Assembly: GCF_003207825.1 (NCBI RefSeq)
Contig: NZ_NKTY01000002.1
Location: 173,645-237,644 of the forward strand
Length of the DNA stretch: 64,000 bases
Reading direction: 5' to 3'
DNA from: Komagataeibacter saccharivorans
GTDB lineage: Bacteria; Pseudomonadota; Alphaproteobacteria; Acetobacterales; Acetobacteraceae
Part shown: piece by piece, positions 9,250-18,200 of the stretch
Layout of the letters: each line of letters starts with the position of its first letter
How positions within the stretch are numbered: the first letter of the stretch is position 1
Translations under genes and position numbers: made by a program
Notes under the pieces: model-generated
What the model saw: only the letters and a program-made list of their open reading frames with translations
The model's database searches: none
What the model was told of the DNA's origin: nothing

Positions 9250-11007
9250 TCAGAACAGCAGGATCATACCGCCGGAAGCACTGTTGTCGCTTTCCTTGTA
9301 CGGTCCGTGTGCTGCCGAACTGGTATGGGCATATTCCGCCACCAGATTCAGCCAGTCCGTCATTTTATAGTAGGCGGCGCCCACTTCGGATTCATTGCGG
9401 CGGACCAGATCCGGATCATCCTCGCCCGGTGCCTGATACAGGTTACTGACACCATAGCTGCCCACCAGTTTGAAACGCTTGGTGAAGTTGTACATCATCT
9501 GGACATAATAGCCTTCCGATGCACGCTTGCGGCCGTTGCTGGCCACGCCATCAAAGAACAGGCCGGTCGTGCCCAGCCCGCTGCCACGGTAGTAGTAGCC
9601 GACGAACTGCGCGGGTCCGTAGGTCAGCTTCGTGCCGATTTCACCCGCTTCCGCCGTAACGCCACGCTTCTGGCCCGGATTGACCGCCATATCCGCCGTG
9701 GTGGTTGTGGCCATGTTGTAGATCCCGCCACTGGCTTCAAGCAGGGCCGTGTTGACGGTTGTGGTCCGGCTTACGGTCAGGTCCTGCTGGTGCTGGGTCA
9801 GGAAGCTGGCCCAGATGCGGGCACTCAGGCCGCCGATCTTGAAGTCATAGGTCACCTTGCCCTGGATCATGGGCGAGCTGTGCTGGGTGGAACTGGCCGA
9901 ATAGGCATTGCCATTGGCGTCATCGCCCGAGAAATCGAATTCATCCAGCGGCTGCAGGATGCCGATCGTGCCCTGGAACCCCTTGATGGTGGGCGACTGA
10001 TAGGAAATCTGCGGAATCCAGTCCGCATACACATAACCCACGCCGATACGGCCCAGCGAGGTATTGCCCGGCGCCGAGTTGCTGCCTGTTGAACCGACAC
10101 TCAGCAGCGTGGCGTCATCAAGGATGGCGTCGCCGCCAAAGATGCCAAGGTCACGACCAATCTTGAACGTGCCCCATTTCTTGTTGCCCGCCGTCACGTA
10201 AACCTGACGAAAATCGATGCCGGCGGTTCCCAGCCCGACCGGGCTACCACCCGTATTGGCGTTGAATGCGCCGTTCTTGGCATTGTTGATGCCAGGATAC
10301 ATGCCCATCACGGCGGCAAGGTCGATGCCGTTCTGGGTGGTCTTGAGCTTCAGGATCAGGCCCGCGGGCAGCAGGCCGTTACGCAGCGCGGAGGAATCGA
10401 ACCCGCTCGATCCGGTGGAAACACCGCCTGCAACCGGATGGCCGCCAGCCGGGCTGTTATAGGTGTAAAAGCCGTTGATGAAGCCGGACAGGTTGATGTC
10501 GATCGGCCCTGCCTTGAAGGTCAGGCCGCCACCGGGCACGTATTTGTCCACATGCACCAGCGATGAACTGTCCATGGTATGCTGGGCTGCAAGCCATGTG
10601 GATTCTGCCGATGCCGCGCTGGCCTGCGCACTGGCCGCCGCCTGCTGGGCCTGCGCCAGTACATCGTTGGGGTCCATCCCGCCACCGATGTCGATCTGGC
10701 CGGGCGGCTGGATTTTCTGGCCCATGGCGGTGCGCATCTGGGTGTGGGTGGATGCGGGAATGATGGTACGACGCTGGGCAGGCATGTACTGCTGCGCACG
10801 TGCGGCGGAGGCCGCTTCGCGCGCATGCTGCATATGATGGGCCAGCAGGCCGCGGTATTCGCCCTGTGTCAGGCTGCCCTTCGCCTTCAGGATATCGAGG
10901 AGTTCACTGTAATCATCAGCACGCGCGTCTTCAGGGCAGGCAAGGGATGCCCCGCTACTTGCCATAACAACTACTGCGCCAATACGCGCCAATTTTCCAG
11001 CCGACAT
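9250..11007 (-). CDS. Outer-membrane porin with N-terminal coiled-coil region
   Basis: A 585-residue outer-membrane beta-barrel protein. The start at 11007 gives a signal peptide (MSAGKLARIGAVVVMASSGA...) and has CTCCCT (GGGAG on the minus strand) nine bases away. Earlier in-frame starts would add about 67 unlikely residues. The mature N-terminus contains LLDILKAKGSLTQGEYRGLL, a motif common in OprP/DcaP-type porins. An Ala/Gln-rich region likely to form a trimeric coiled coil follows (about residues 100-145). The barrel ends with a terminal Phe (MILLF), the outer-membrane insertion signal. Substrate unknown. Transcribed alone. Confidence 0.85.
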   Translation of the reverse strand: MSAGKLARIGAVVVMASSGASLACPEDARADDYSELLDILKAKGSLTQGEYRGLLAHHMQHAREAASAARAQQYMPAQRRTIIPASTHTQMRTAMGQKIQPPGQIDIGGGMDPNDVLAQAQQAAASAQASAASAESTWLAAQHTMDSSSLVHVDKYVPGGGLTFKAGPIDINLSGFINGFYTYNSPAGGHPVAGGVSTGSSGFDSSALRNGLLPAGLILKLKTTQNGIDLAAVMGMYPGINNAKNGAFNANTGGSPVGLGTAGIDFRQVYVTAGNKKWGTFKIGRDLGIFGGDAILDDATLLSVGSTGSNSAPGNTSLGRIGVGYVYADWIPQISYQSPTIKGFQGTIGILQPLDEFDFSGDDANGNAYSASSTQHSSPMIQGKVTYDFKIGGLSARIWASFLTQHQQDLTVSRTTTVNTALLEASGGIYNMATTTTADMAVNPGQKRGVTAEAGEIGTKLTYGPAQFVGYYYRGSGLGTTGLFFDGVASNGRKRASEGYYVQMMYNFTKRFKLVGSYGVSNLYQAPGEDDPDLVRRNESEVGAAYYKMTDWLNLVAEYAHTSSAAHGPYKESDNSASGGMILLF

Positions 11008-11169
11008 AGTATTAAACTCCCTGTCCGCATTCCTGTTGTATAAAACCCGGCGGGTCAATGGGGGCTGGTGGCTGTCCCAGGGCGCGTATGTCGACGGAAC
11101 CGGGGCATGAGCGTGCAGGGATTCTTCCTTGCACGCGCAGGGGAAAAACAGCGGGTTTCCGATGGGCGG

Positions 11170-11202
11170 AAGGAATTTGTTAGCAAATATTCCTTTTTTT
11201 TT
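11170..11202 (+). terminator. Intrinsic-terminator-like hairpin upstream of the porin
   Basis: On the plus strand AAGGAAT-TTG pairs with CAA-ATTCCTT across a TTAG loop, with a two-base bulge, and is followed by a run of nine T. This is the form of a rho-independent terminator, but no plus-strand gene lies before it. It may end an antisense or small RNA, or simply insulate the porin promoter. Structure is seen; function is inference. Confidence 0.45.
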
Positions 11203-11416
11203 ATGCAAGGTTCAAAAAACAGTCATCCTGAAAAAGCTGTGTGTTTCCCGACCGGTTCCGTACGATATTGCAGTACGCACCCGCCCGGAACGGAGATGAA
11301 TGGTCCGGATACGAAACATTGTATCGGATGCATCAAACAATCGTGTGCGCATGAATTTCCAGATTCTGTTCAATAAATCAGATGGGGGCAGGGGTTCATC
11401 CAACCGGAAATACAGC

Positions 11417-11438
11417 ACACAGCATCACAAAGCTGTGT
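11417..11438. terminator. Possible terminator hairpin after the 90-residue gene
   Basis: ACACAGC and GCTGTGT form a perfect 7-bp stem with an 8-base loop, 15 bases beyond the stop of the small minus-strand gene. On the minus strand there is little of a U-tract; on the plus strand an AT-rich run follows. It is a weak candidate for ending transcription of that gene. Confidence 0.3.
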
Positions 11439-11453
11439 TTATATTTTATTGAC

Positions 11454-11726
11454 TTAATTCTTGACTGTAACCTGCGGGCCTGCCTCACCACCCAGCAGGG
11501 CGCGGGCCTGACGCCACGCGGTTTCCAGCGCCTCGACCATCGTGCCCTGCGGGGCGGTCCAGTCCAGTGCATCATCGCCGGGCAGAGTCACGCGTGCGCG
11601 CCAGCAGGTGCCGCCGTTACCGTCGGGTTGCCGGTCGATGTTTACGGACCAGTCGTCGGGAATGCGGGACAGGACGCGCGTCAGCCGTTTTTCAGGCGTA
11701 AGCGGCGTGGCGTAATTATGCGACAT
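11454..11726 (-). CDS. Small conserved-looking protein, unknown function
   Basis: A 90-residue soluble protein that I do not recognise. The ATG at 11726 is chosen because a good AAGGAG sits about ten bases upstream on the minus strand; longer in-frame reading would need poor starts. The sequence begins MSHNYATPLTPEKRLTRVL, has a tryptophan-rich centre (DDWSVNI, TCWRARVTL, LDWTAP) and a C-terminal helix (MVEALETAWRQARALL). It resembles a small alpha/beta domain. It is divergent from the DUF2721 gene. Confidence 0.65.
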   Translation of the reverse strand: MSHNYATPLTPEKRLTRVLSRIPDDWSVNIDRQPDGNGGTCWRARVTLPGDDALDWTAPQGTMVEALETAWRQARALLGGEAGPQVTVKN

Positions 11727-11828
11727 GACGGTGGCTCCTTTCGTGTCTGTATCGATCCTGCCCCTTGACGGGGGCAGGGATAAGCCCAAAAAACGCAGGT
11801 CCTGACCGCATCCAAGGATATATCTGCA

Positions 11829-12356
11829 GTGTCTGCCTTTCCCGGCCTTATTCCCGATGATTCCGTCGATGGCGTTGCCCATCTGATCCAGACAGCCCTG
11901 ACACCCGTCTTCATGCTGTCCGGCATCGGTACATTGCTGAACATGTTCAACACCCGGCTTGCCCGCGTCAGTGATCATATCGAGACGGTGCGCGACAAGC
12001 TGGAAAATGCGGATGACACCACGGACACCAAGGGAAAGGACAGCACCAGCGTGCTGCTGCGCCGCCTGACCCACCTGCATTACCGCACGCTGCTGCTGGA
12101 TGCCGCGATCCTGTTCGCCGGTGTGGGCGGCGCATCCGCCTGCGGGTCAGCTTTCGCGCTGTTTCTGGGCAGCGTGCGGGATTCCGCCATCGCCTGGTGG
12201 CTGGTGCTCATGTTCGGCAATGCGCTGGTCTGCACCGTTATCGCGCTGGCCATGTTCCTGGGGGACAGCATCGTCGCATGGCACGGCCTGCGGGTAACGA
12301 CGTTCCTGCCGCACAGGCGCGACATGCTCAATAACATGGCCCTTGAACAGGACTGA
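11829..12356 (+). CDS. DUF2721 family membrane protein
   Basis: A 175-residue inner-membrane protein of the DUF2721 family, whose function is unknown. The family pattern is seen: an N-terminal hydrophobic segment (TALTPVFMLSGIGTLLNMFNTRLARV), a charged cytosolic stretch with LLRRLTHLHYRTLLLDAAI, and two further hydrophobic segments (FAGVGGASACGSAFALFLG and LVLMFGNALVCTVIALAMFL). It starts with GTG about 11 bases after AAGGA. It is convergent with the thiamine-type binding protein gene, 19 bases apart. Confidence 0.8.
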   Translation: MSAFPGLIPDDSVDGVAHLIQTALTPVFMLSGIGTLLNMFNTRLARVSDHIETVRDKLENADDTTDTKGKDSTSVLLRRLTHLHYRTLLLDAAILFAGVGGASACGSAFALFLGSVRDSAIAWWLVLMFGNALVCTVIALAMFLGDSIVAWHGLRVTTFLPHRRDMLNNMALEQD

Positions 12357-12375
12357 TCGCCGCACGGGGCTGGTT

Positions 12376-13344
12376 TCAGGGGGCGGGATCAAGGCTGAAC
12401 GGGTCAACCGCATACTGTTCCAGCGCAATGTCGCGGGTCATCATGCCGTGGGCATGCAGGAAGGCGGCAAAGGCCCGGTAGCGCGGTATGTTCAGCAGCG
12501 CGGGCTGTTTGCACAGCCGCGACAGCGTCGCCTGCCACGCCGCATGGTTCAGCGGGGTGTCGAGTTCCGGGTGATCGTGGATCGCCTGCGCCAGAATGGT
12601 GTCGGGGTGGTTGATAAGCGTATTCGTTCCTTCCGCCAGTGCATCCATGAAGGCGCGTATCCATGCCTCACGCACATGATCCCGTCCCACCAGCAGGACC
12701 AGTTCATCGGACATGGGCACGCCGTGCTCCTCGGGGAAGAAGGCTGAAACCCTGACGCCTTTCTGTTGCAGGTCGATCAGTTCATAGGTCCGCACGGCCC
12801 CGATCACCGCATCCACCGCATGGCTTATGATTGCCTGTTCAAGCTGGAAATTGACATTGACCTGATGCACGTCGGCAAGGCCAAGCCCCGTCGAATGCAG
12901 CATCGCGTCCAGCGCCGCATCATCCACCCCCGGCATGGAAATGCCGACCGTCCTGCCCTTCAGGTCCGCAATGGTATGGATGGTGTCACTGGCGATCAGG
13001 ACGTTGAGCGGCGTGTCAATCAGCGTGCCCACGCGCATCAGCGGAATGGACTGATCGGCCAGCATGCCCAGTTGTGTCTGGTAGGAAACGGCCATATCCG
13101 CCTGTCCCGCCGCGACCAGACGGGCGGGCGATCCGGGATCGGCAGGCGCGATCAGCCTGACATCAAGTCCATGGCGGGTGAAGGCGCCGCTATACTGCGC
13201 GGCCAGCAGGCTGGCATGATCGGCATTGAGGAACCAGTCCAGCACCACGGTCACCTGCCGGTCGGCGGCGCGCACGGGTGTCGTCACGACCATGCAGGCC
13301 AGCAGCCCCAGCAGGGCGAAAAGATGATGGACAAGGGTGCGCAT
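12376..13344 (-). CDS. ThiY/NMT1-like substrate-binding protein, probably for thiamine precursors
   Basis: A 322-residue periplasmic binding protein of the NMT1/THI5-like family, which includes ThiY (formylaminopyrimidine/HMP binding). The ATG at 13344 follows GGAAGGAAGGCAC and gives a signal peptide ending near TTPVRA. The mature N-terminus has VVLDWFLNADHASLLAAQ, the family signature, then a typical two-lobe pattern (GSPARLVAAGQADMAVSYQ, LKGRTVGISMPG). A TPP riboswitch lies just upstream, strongly supporting a thiamine role. No permease or ATPase gene is adjacent: downstream is a convergent DUF2721 gene. The signal peptide argues against a cytosolic THI5-type pyrimidine synthase. Confidence 0.82.
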   Translation of the reverse strand: MRTLVHHLFALLGLLACMVVTTPVRAADRQVTVVLDWFLNADHASLLAAQYSGAFTRHGLDVRLIAPADPGSPARLVAAGQADMAVSYQTQLGMLADQSIPLMRVGTLIDTPLNVLIASDTIHTIADLKGRTVGISMPGVDDAALDAMLHSTGLGLADVHQVNVNFQLEQAIISHAVDAVIGAVRTYELIDLQQKGVRVSAFFPEEHGVPMSDELVLLVGRDHVREAWIRAFMDALAEGTNTLINHPDTILAQAIHDHPELDTPLNHAAWQATLSRLCKQPALLNIPRYRAFAAFLHAHGMMTRDIALEQYAVDPFSLDPAP

Positions 13345-13414
13345 GTGCCTTCCTTCCAGCGTATCAGCGACGGATGGCAGGCAGGGCGCAGGCCCGGTGG
13401 GCCATGGCAGGACG

Positions 13415-13497
13415 CCTCCCTTCGCTGGCATGACCCAGATCAGGTTCAACGGGTGTGATCTCAGCCCGGCACTTCTGTTGCAGGGCACCCCGGTCGG
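13415..13497 (-). promoter_or_regulatory. TPP (THI element) riboswitch
   Basis: Read on the minus strand, the conserved blocks of the thiamine pyrophosphate aptamer appear in order: GGGGTGCCC, then GGCTGAGATCACACCC, then GAACCTGATCTGGGTCATG and GCCAGCGAAGGGA. The aptamer ends about 70 bases before the ATG of the ThiY-like gene. A GGCCC/GGGCC hairpin at 13391-13403 lies between them without a T-run, so control may be at translation or through Rho; that part is inference. Confidence 0.95.
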
Positions 13498-13564
13498 GCA
13501 GAGAGTGTGTGAAGGCGGCGTCGCCCGTCAAGTCACGGCTTGCGGACCGTGCGCGATGGCAGGT

Positions 13565-14779
13565 TCAGCCTGCCGTGCCGCGCATTTCCCGCCGTGCGCA
13601 CAGGGGCAGCAGCACAAGGAAGTAGCTGAAATAATACAGTGTCGCGATCCGGCCCACGATCATCCAGCCCCCTTCGGCATGGTGGCGTCCAACCAGCCCC
13701 ATCAGCACGAAAGCCGCCACCAGCCCCGCCATGCCAGCCCGGCACAGCGGACGCGAGCGGGCCGAACGGATGGAGGATCGGTCAAGCCATGGCACCGCGA
13801 ACAGGATCGCGATTGATCCCCCCGCCGCAAGCAGGCCGCCGAATTTTGACGGAACAGACTGCAGCATCCCGTAAAAAGGCAGGAAATACCATTCCGGTTC
13901 GATATCGGCGGGCGTGTGCAGGGGGTTGGCGGGACGGTAGTTTTCCGGTTCGGACAGCAGGTCGGGCCACAGGAAGGCGAGGGCTACGAACACCAGTGCG
14001 AATACCACCAGCCCGGTCAGGTCCTTGGTGGTGTAGTACGGATGGAAAGGGACGGTGTCGCGCGCATTCACGGGTTTGCCGGTCGGGTTGTTCGGCCCCG
14101 GCACATGCAGGGCCGCGACATGCAGCCCGACAATGGCGACGATGGCGAAGGCCATGACAAAATGCAGCACGAAAAAGCGGTGGATGAAAATATCCCCCAA
14201 CTGGTCGCTGCCTTCCATGATGTGTTCAAGCGTGGGGCCGATAACCGGCACGGCCCCCACCGCCTTGCCCGCAACATCCGCCCCCCAGTAGGACATCTGC
14301 CCCCATGGCAGGACATAGCCCGCAAAGGCGGTGACCATGACCATGACCAGCAGCCCCAGCCCCGACAGCCACAAAATCTCGCGCGGCTGTTTGTAGGAGC
14401 CATAGTACAGCCCCCGGAACAGGTGGATATACAGTGCGGCCATGAACAGGCTCGCCCCGGTGACATGCATGGCGCGCAGCGCCCAGCCGCCGGGCAACTG
14501 GCGTTCGATCATCTCGATGGACATGAAAGCGCCTGCCGCGGTGGGCGTGTAGTTCATGGCAAGGAAAATGCCGGTCGCCAGCATGAGCACCAGCACGGCG
14601 CACAGGATCGCCCCGAAATTCCACAGCGCGTTCAGATTACGCGGCATGGGGAAGTCCACATATTCCTTGCGGAAAGCACTGATGACAGGAAGCCTGCGGT
14701 CAATCCACGAAAGGACGCCGCCACCCGATGCGGGTTCCGCGTGGGGGGGAATGTTTTCGGGGAGGCCGGACCCGTTCAT
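13565..14779 (-). CDS. petB: Cytochrome b of the ubiquinol-cytochrome c reductase (bc1) type
   Basis: A 404-residue cytochrome b, the haem-bearing membrane subunit that oxidises ubiquinol. The four axial haem ligands are present as two pairs 14 apart: His105/His119 (in RAMHVTGAS and YIHLFRGLYYGSY) and His206/His220. The Qo-site PEWY motif is at residues 295-298. About eight transmembrane segments fit the fused bacterial cytochrome b. The gene is alone: no Rieske protein gene precedes it (a tRNA does) and no cytochrome c1 gene follows (the TPP riboswitch does). This is unusual because petABC normally form one operon. It reads as intact. Confidence 0.92.
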   Translation of the reverse strand: MNGSGLPENIPPHAEPASGGGVLSWIDRRLPVISAFRKEYVDFPMPRNLNALWNFGAILCAVLVLMLATGIFLAMNYTPTAAGAFMSIEMIERQLPGGWALRAMHVTGASLFMAALYIHLFRGLYYGSYKQPREILWLSGLGLLVMVMVTAFAGYVLPWGQMSYWGADVAGKAVGAVPVIGPTLEHIMEGSDQLGDIFIHRFFVLHFVMAFAIVAIVGLHVAALHVPGPNNPTGKPVNARDTVPFHPYYTTKDLTGLVVFALVFVALAFLWPDLLSEPENYRPANPLHTPADIEPEWYFLPFYGMLQSVPSKFGGLLAAGGSIAILFAVPWLDRSSIRSARSRPLCRAGMAGLVAAFVLMGLVGRHHAEGGWMIVGRIATLYYFSYFLVLLPLCARREMRGTAG

Positions 14780-15054
14780 TCTTGTTTCCTGAATTCAGAC
14801 AAAGAAAGATCAGCCACGGGTGTAGCAGCCCCGCAGGCGGCAGGCACCTTTCTTTTTGGAACGCCCCGCCCCCGCATGGGAAGGGCTGGCTTGCACACAG
14901 GCGGGCACCGTGGCGCATGACGGAAACCGCGCGCGACCGGATCGTGCGATCCACCGGGCAGGCAGGCTCCGCATGGACTGTCGTTGACGCGCAGATGCGC
15001 GCACAGGACCGCTCAGGGCGATTTTCCGAATGACAGTCTGTTTTTTAAGGAAAG

Positions 15055-15131
15055 TGGCGCACCCGAAAGGACTCGAACCTCTAACCCCCAGATTCGTAGT
15101 CTGGTGCTCTATCCAGTTGAGCTACGGGTGC
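15055..15131 (-). tRNA. tRNA-Arg (ACG)
   Basis: A 77-base tRNA read on the minus strand. The acceptor stem pairs GCACCCG with CGGGTGC, with a G discriminator and encoded CCA. The anticodon loop is CTACGAA with anticodon ACG (read as ICG after editing), and the T arm has GGTTCGAGTCC. All arms fold normally. It lies between the RND permease gene and the cytochrome b gene. Confidence 0.97.
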
Positions 15132-15201
15132 GCTGTGAGGCGGTTTCTAGCCGACACGGCTGACCCCTGCAACCCCCTTTTTTTGCTTATGGAAAATTTT
15201 T

Positions 15202-18200
15202 TCATCCCCGCCTGCGCGCCAGCAGCCGTCTGGCCCTGTCTACGGTCCATGTGCGGATGTGTTCCATGTAAAGATAGACCACCGGCGTGGTGTACAGCGT
15301 CAGCAACTGACTCATCATAAGCCCGCCCACCACCGTAATGCCCAGCGGGCGGCGCATTTCTATGCCGTAGCCGCTGTTGGTGATGAGTGGCACGGCCCCA
15401 AGGGCGGCGGCCAGCGTGGTCATGAGGATGGGCCGGAAACGCTGGATGCAGGCGTCATGGATGGCATCGCGCGGGGAAAGTCCCCGGTCGCGTTCGGCAT
15501 GCAGGGCGAAATCCACGATCAGGATGGCGTTCTTTTTCACGATCCCGACCAGCAGGATCATCCCGATCATGGTGATGAGCGAAAATTCCTGCCCGCTGGC
15601 CCACAGCGCCAGCACCGCCCCCACCCCGGCGGAGGGCAGGGTGGACATGATGGTCAGCGGGTGGATGTAGCTTTCATACAGGATGCCCAGCGTCACGTAG
15701 ATCGTGAACAGGGCCGCGATGAAAATCAGTACCTCGTTGATGATGGCTGACTGGAACTGGGCCGCCTGCCCGGTGAACCCGCCATGGATGGAAGGAGGCA
15801 CATGCAGCCTGATCATGGTGTCCGCTATGGTGGCGGATGCGTCGCTCAGCGCCATGCCGGGGGCAAGGTTGAAGGAAATGGCGGCGGAAACGAACCCGTC
15901 CTGATGGGAAACGGTGATGGCGGTGGGACGCGGCACCAGACGCGCCACGTCGGAAAGCGGGATCATGGTCTCGGTGGAGGAGGATACGGCCGAGCCGTTC
16001 GACGCGGCACTGCCCCCCGCCAGCCGGTTGGCGATCTGGTTGCGAAAGGACTGCTGGCTGAGCTGTGTGCTGCGGCTGGCCTGTATCCCGGCCTGCGTCG
16101 TGACGCGCACGGTATTGGATACCGTGCCGCCGCCGGGACTGCCCCCGGCAGTCGAGACGCGGAAGCTGTTCAGGATATCGGGCGATGTCCGGTACTGGTC
16201 GGCAACTTCCATCACCACATGATAGGTGGTGAGGGATGTCGAGATATTGGATGCGGCGCGCTGGCCAAAGGCATCGTACAGCGTGTTGCTGACCAGTTGT
16301 GGCGTGACAAGGTAGCGCGCCGCAAGATCGCGGATGATGTCGGCATGGATCGCCGCGCCGTTATTCATGACATTCGTGGTCACATCGCGCAGGGCCGGGG
16401 CCGTGCGCAGGGCGGCGGCCAGTCTTGGCACCCATGTATAGATGTCATCGGCGCTGTCGCTGGTCAGCAGGTAGCGGTACGCGCCTTCCTTCTGCCGTCC
16501 GCCGCCGCCGCTTATGTCGCCTGCCGAAAACAGTGAAATGTCGAGCCCCGGAATATCCTCCAGCCGTTTATGGATGCGGGCGATCATGTCGTCCGGGCTG
16601 TCATCGCGCCGGGAACGGTCGATCATCTGCGCGAAAGCCTGGCCTTCGATATTGGTGTCCCCGGAAAAGGCGATGACCTCCTGCGTGTCCCTGTCCACCA
16701 TCATCGCGTCACTTATGGCGCGGATTTTCTGCGTCATGGCGGGAAAGGACGTGGTCTGGTCGGCCCGGAAGAAGTTCATGACCAGGGCCACGTCCTCCTT
16801 CGGCAGGATGCCCTTGGGCATGAACACGATCACCGCAATCATCACCCCAAGGCTGAGCGGCAGGGTAATGGCGGTCAGGACATGATGGCGCAGCGCCAGT
16901 GACAGGGAGCGTTCATAATGGCGCAGCAGCCACTGGTACCCGCATTCCAGCCTGTCGCCCGCGCGGTGCGGCCAGCGCCGCCACCATGGTGCGGTGGCAT
17001 CGGGGGGCGCCTTCTCGCCCACTTCCAGAAACAGGCTGCACATCATGGGCGTCAGGCTCAGCGCCAGCACCAGCGAGACCGTGACGGTGATCGCCAGTGT
17101 CATGGAAAACTCGAAAAACACCTTGCCCGGTGTGCCCGCCAGCAACAGCAGCGGCAGGAATACCGCCACCAGCGATATGGTGATCGACAGCACCGTAAAC
17201 CCGATTTCACGCGATCCCCGTAGCGCGGCAGCCTTGCGGTCCATCCCGGCTTCCATGTGGCGGGCGATGTTTTCCAGCACCACTATGGCGTCATCCACCA
17301 CGAAGCCGGTCGCGATCGTCAGCGCCATGAGCGAGAGGATATCGAGCGAGAAATGGAACAGCGCCATGAACGCCAGCGTACCCGCCAGCGAAATGGGGAC
17401 GGTAATGGCCGGGATCAGGGTCGAGCGCACCGTGCGCAGGAAAACCAGCACCACCCCCACCACCAGCACGACCGATGCCAGCAGCGTCCACTGCGTATCC
17501 GCCAGCGATGCACGGATGGTAACGGAACGGTCCATGGCCGGGACAAGTGTGACCCCACGCGGCAGGGCCGCGCGCAGGGTGGGAACGCGGGCCTTGATCT
17601 CATCGATGACGTGGATGACGTTGGCCCCCGCCCGGGGACGGATGATGGCCATGACGGCGCGGTGACCGTTCAGGAAGCCGATCTGGCGTTCGTTTTCCAC
17701 ACCGTTACGCACGCTGGCCACGTCCTGCAGCCTTACGGGACGGCTGTCACGGTAGCCGATGACCAGGTTGCGGTACTGCGCCGCCACGCGGGCCTGATCG
17801 TTGGTGGCCAGCGTATAGCGGGTGGTGTCGTTTTCTATGATGCCCTTGGGCGTATTGGCGTTGGCTGAAGCAAGGGCTGAACGGATGTCCTCGAACCCCA
17901 GCCCGTATTTGAACAGGGGCCACGGATTGATTTCCACCCGCACGGCAGGGGCCGAACTGCCCGCGATTTCCACCCAGCCTACCCCCTGTACCTGCGACAG
18001 CAGGGGCTGCAGCCGGGTCTTGGCGATGTCGTACAGTTCCGATACCGGCTGCGTGTCCGATGTCAGGGCAAGGATCAGGATGGGGTTGTCGGACGGGTTG
18101 GCCTTCCAGTACTGCGGCTGGGACTGAAGGGTGGCGGGCATGTCCGCGCGCGCGGCGCGCAGCGCAGCTTCAACATCGTTGGCCGCCGCGTCGATATTGG

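Larger units (their letters stand above)
11008..11453. other. Intergenic region with two hairpins, no gene seen
   Basis: This stretch is the upstream region of the porin and holds no supported coding sequence. Two inverted repeats stand out: a terminator-like hairpin at 11170-11202 and a second hairpin at 11417-11438, both listed separately. The middle part is AT-richer than the flanking genes. Confidence 0.5.

Noticed and set aside
12376..13344. THI5-type pyrimidine synthase instead of a transport protein
   Set aside because: A clear signal peptide points to the periplasm, where such an enzyme would not work.
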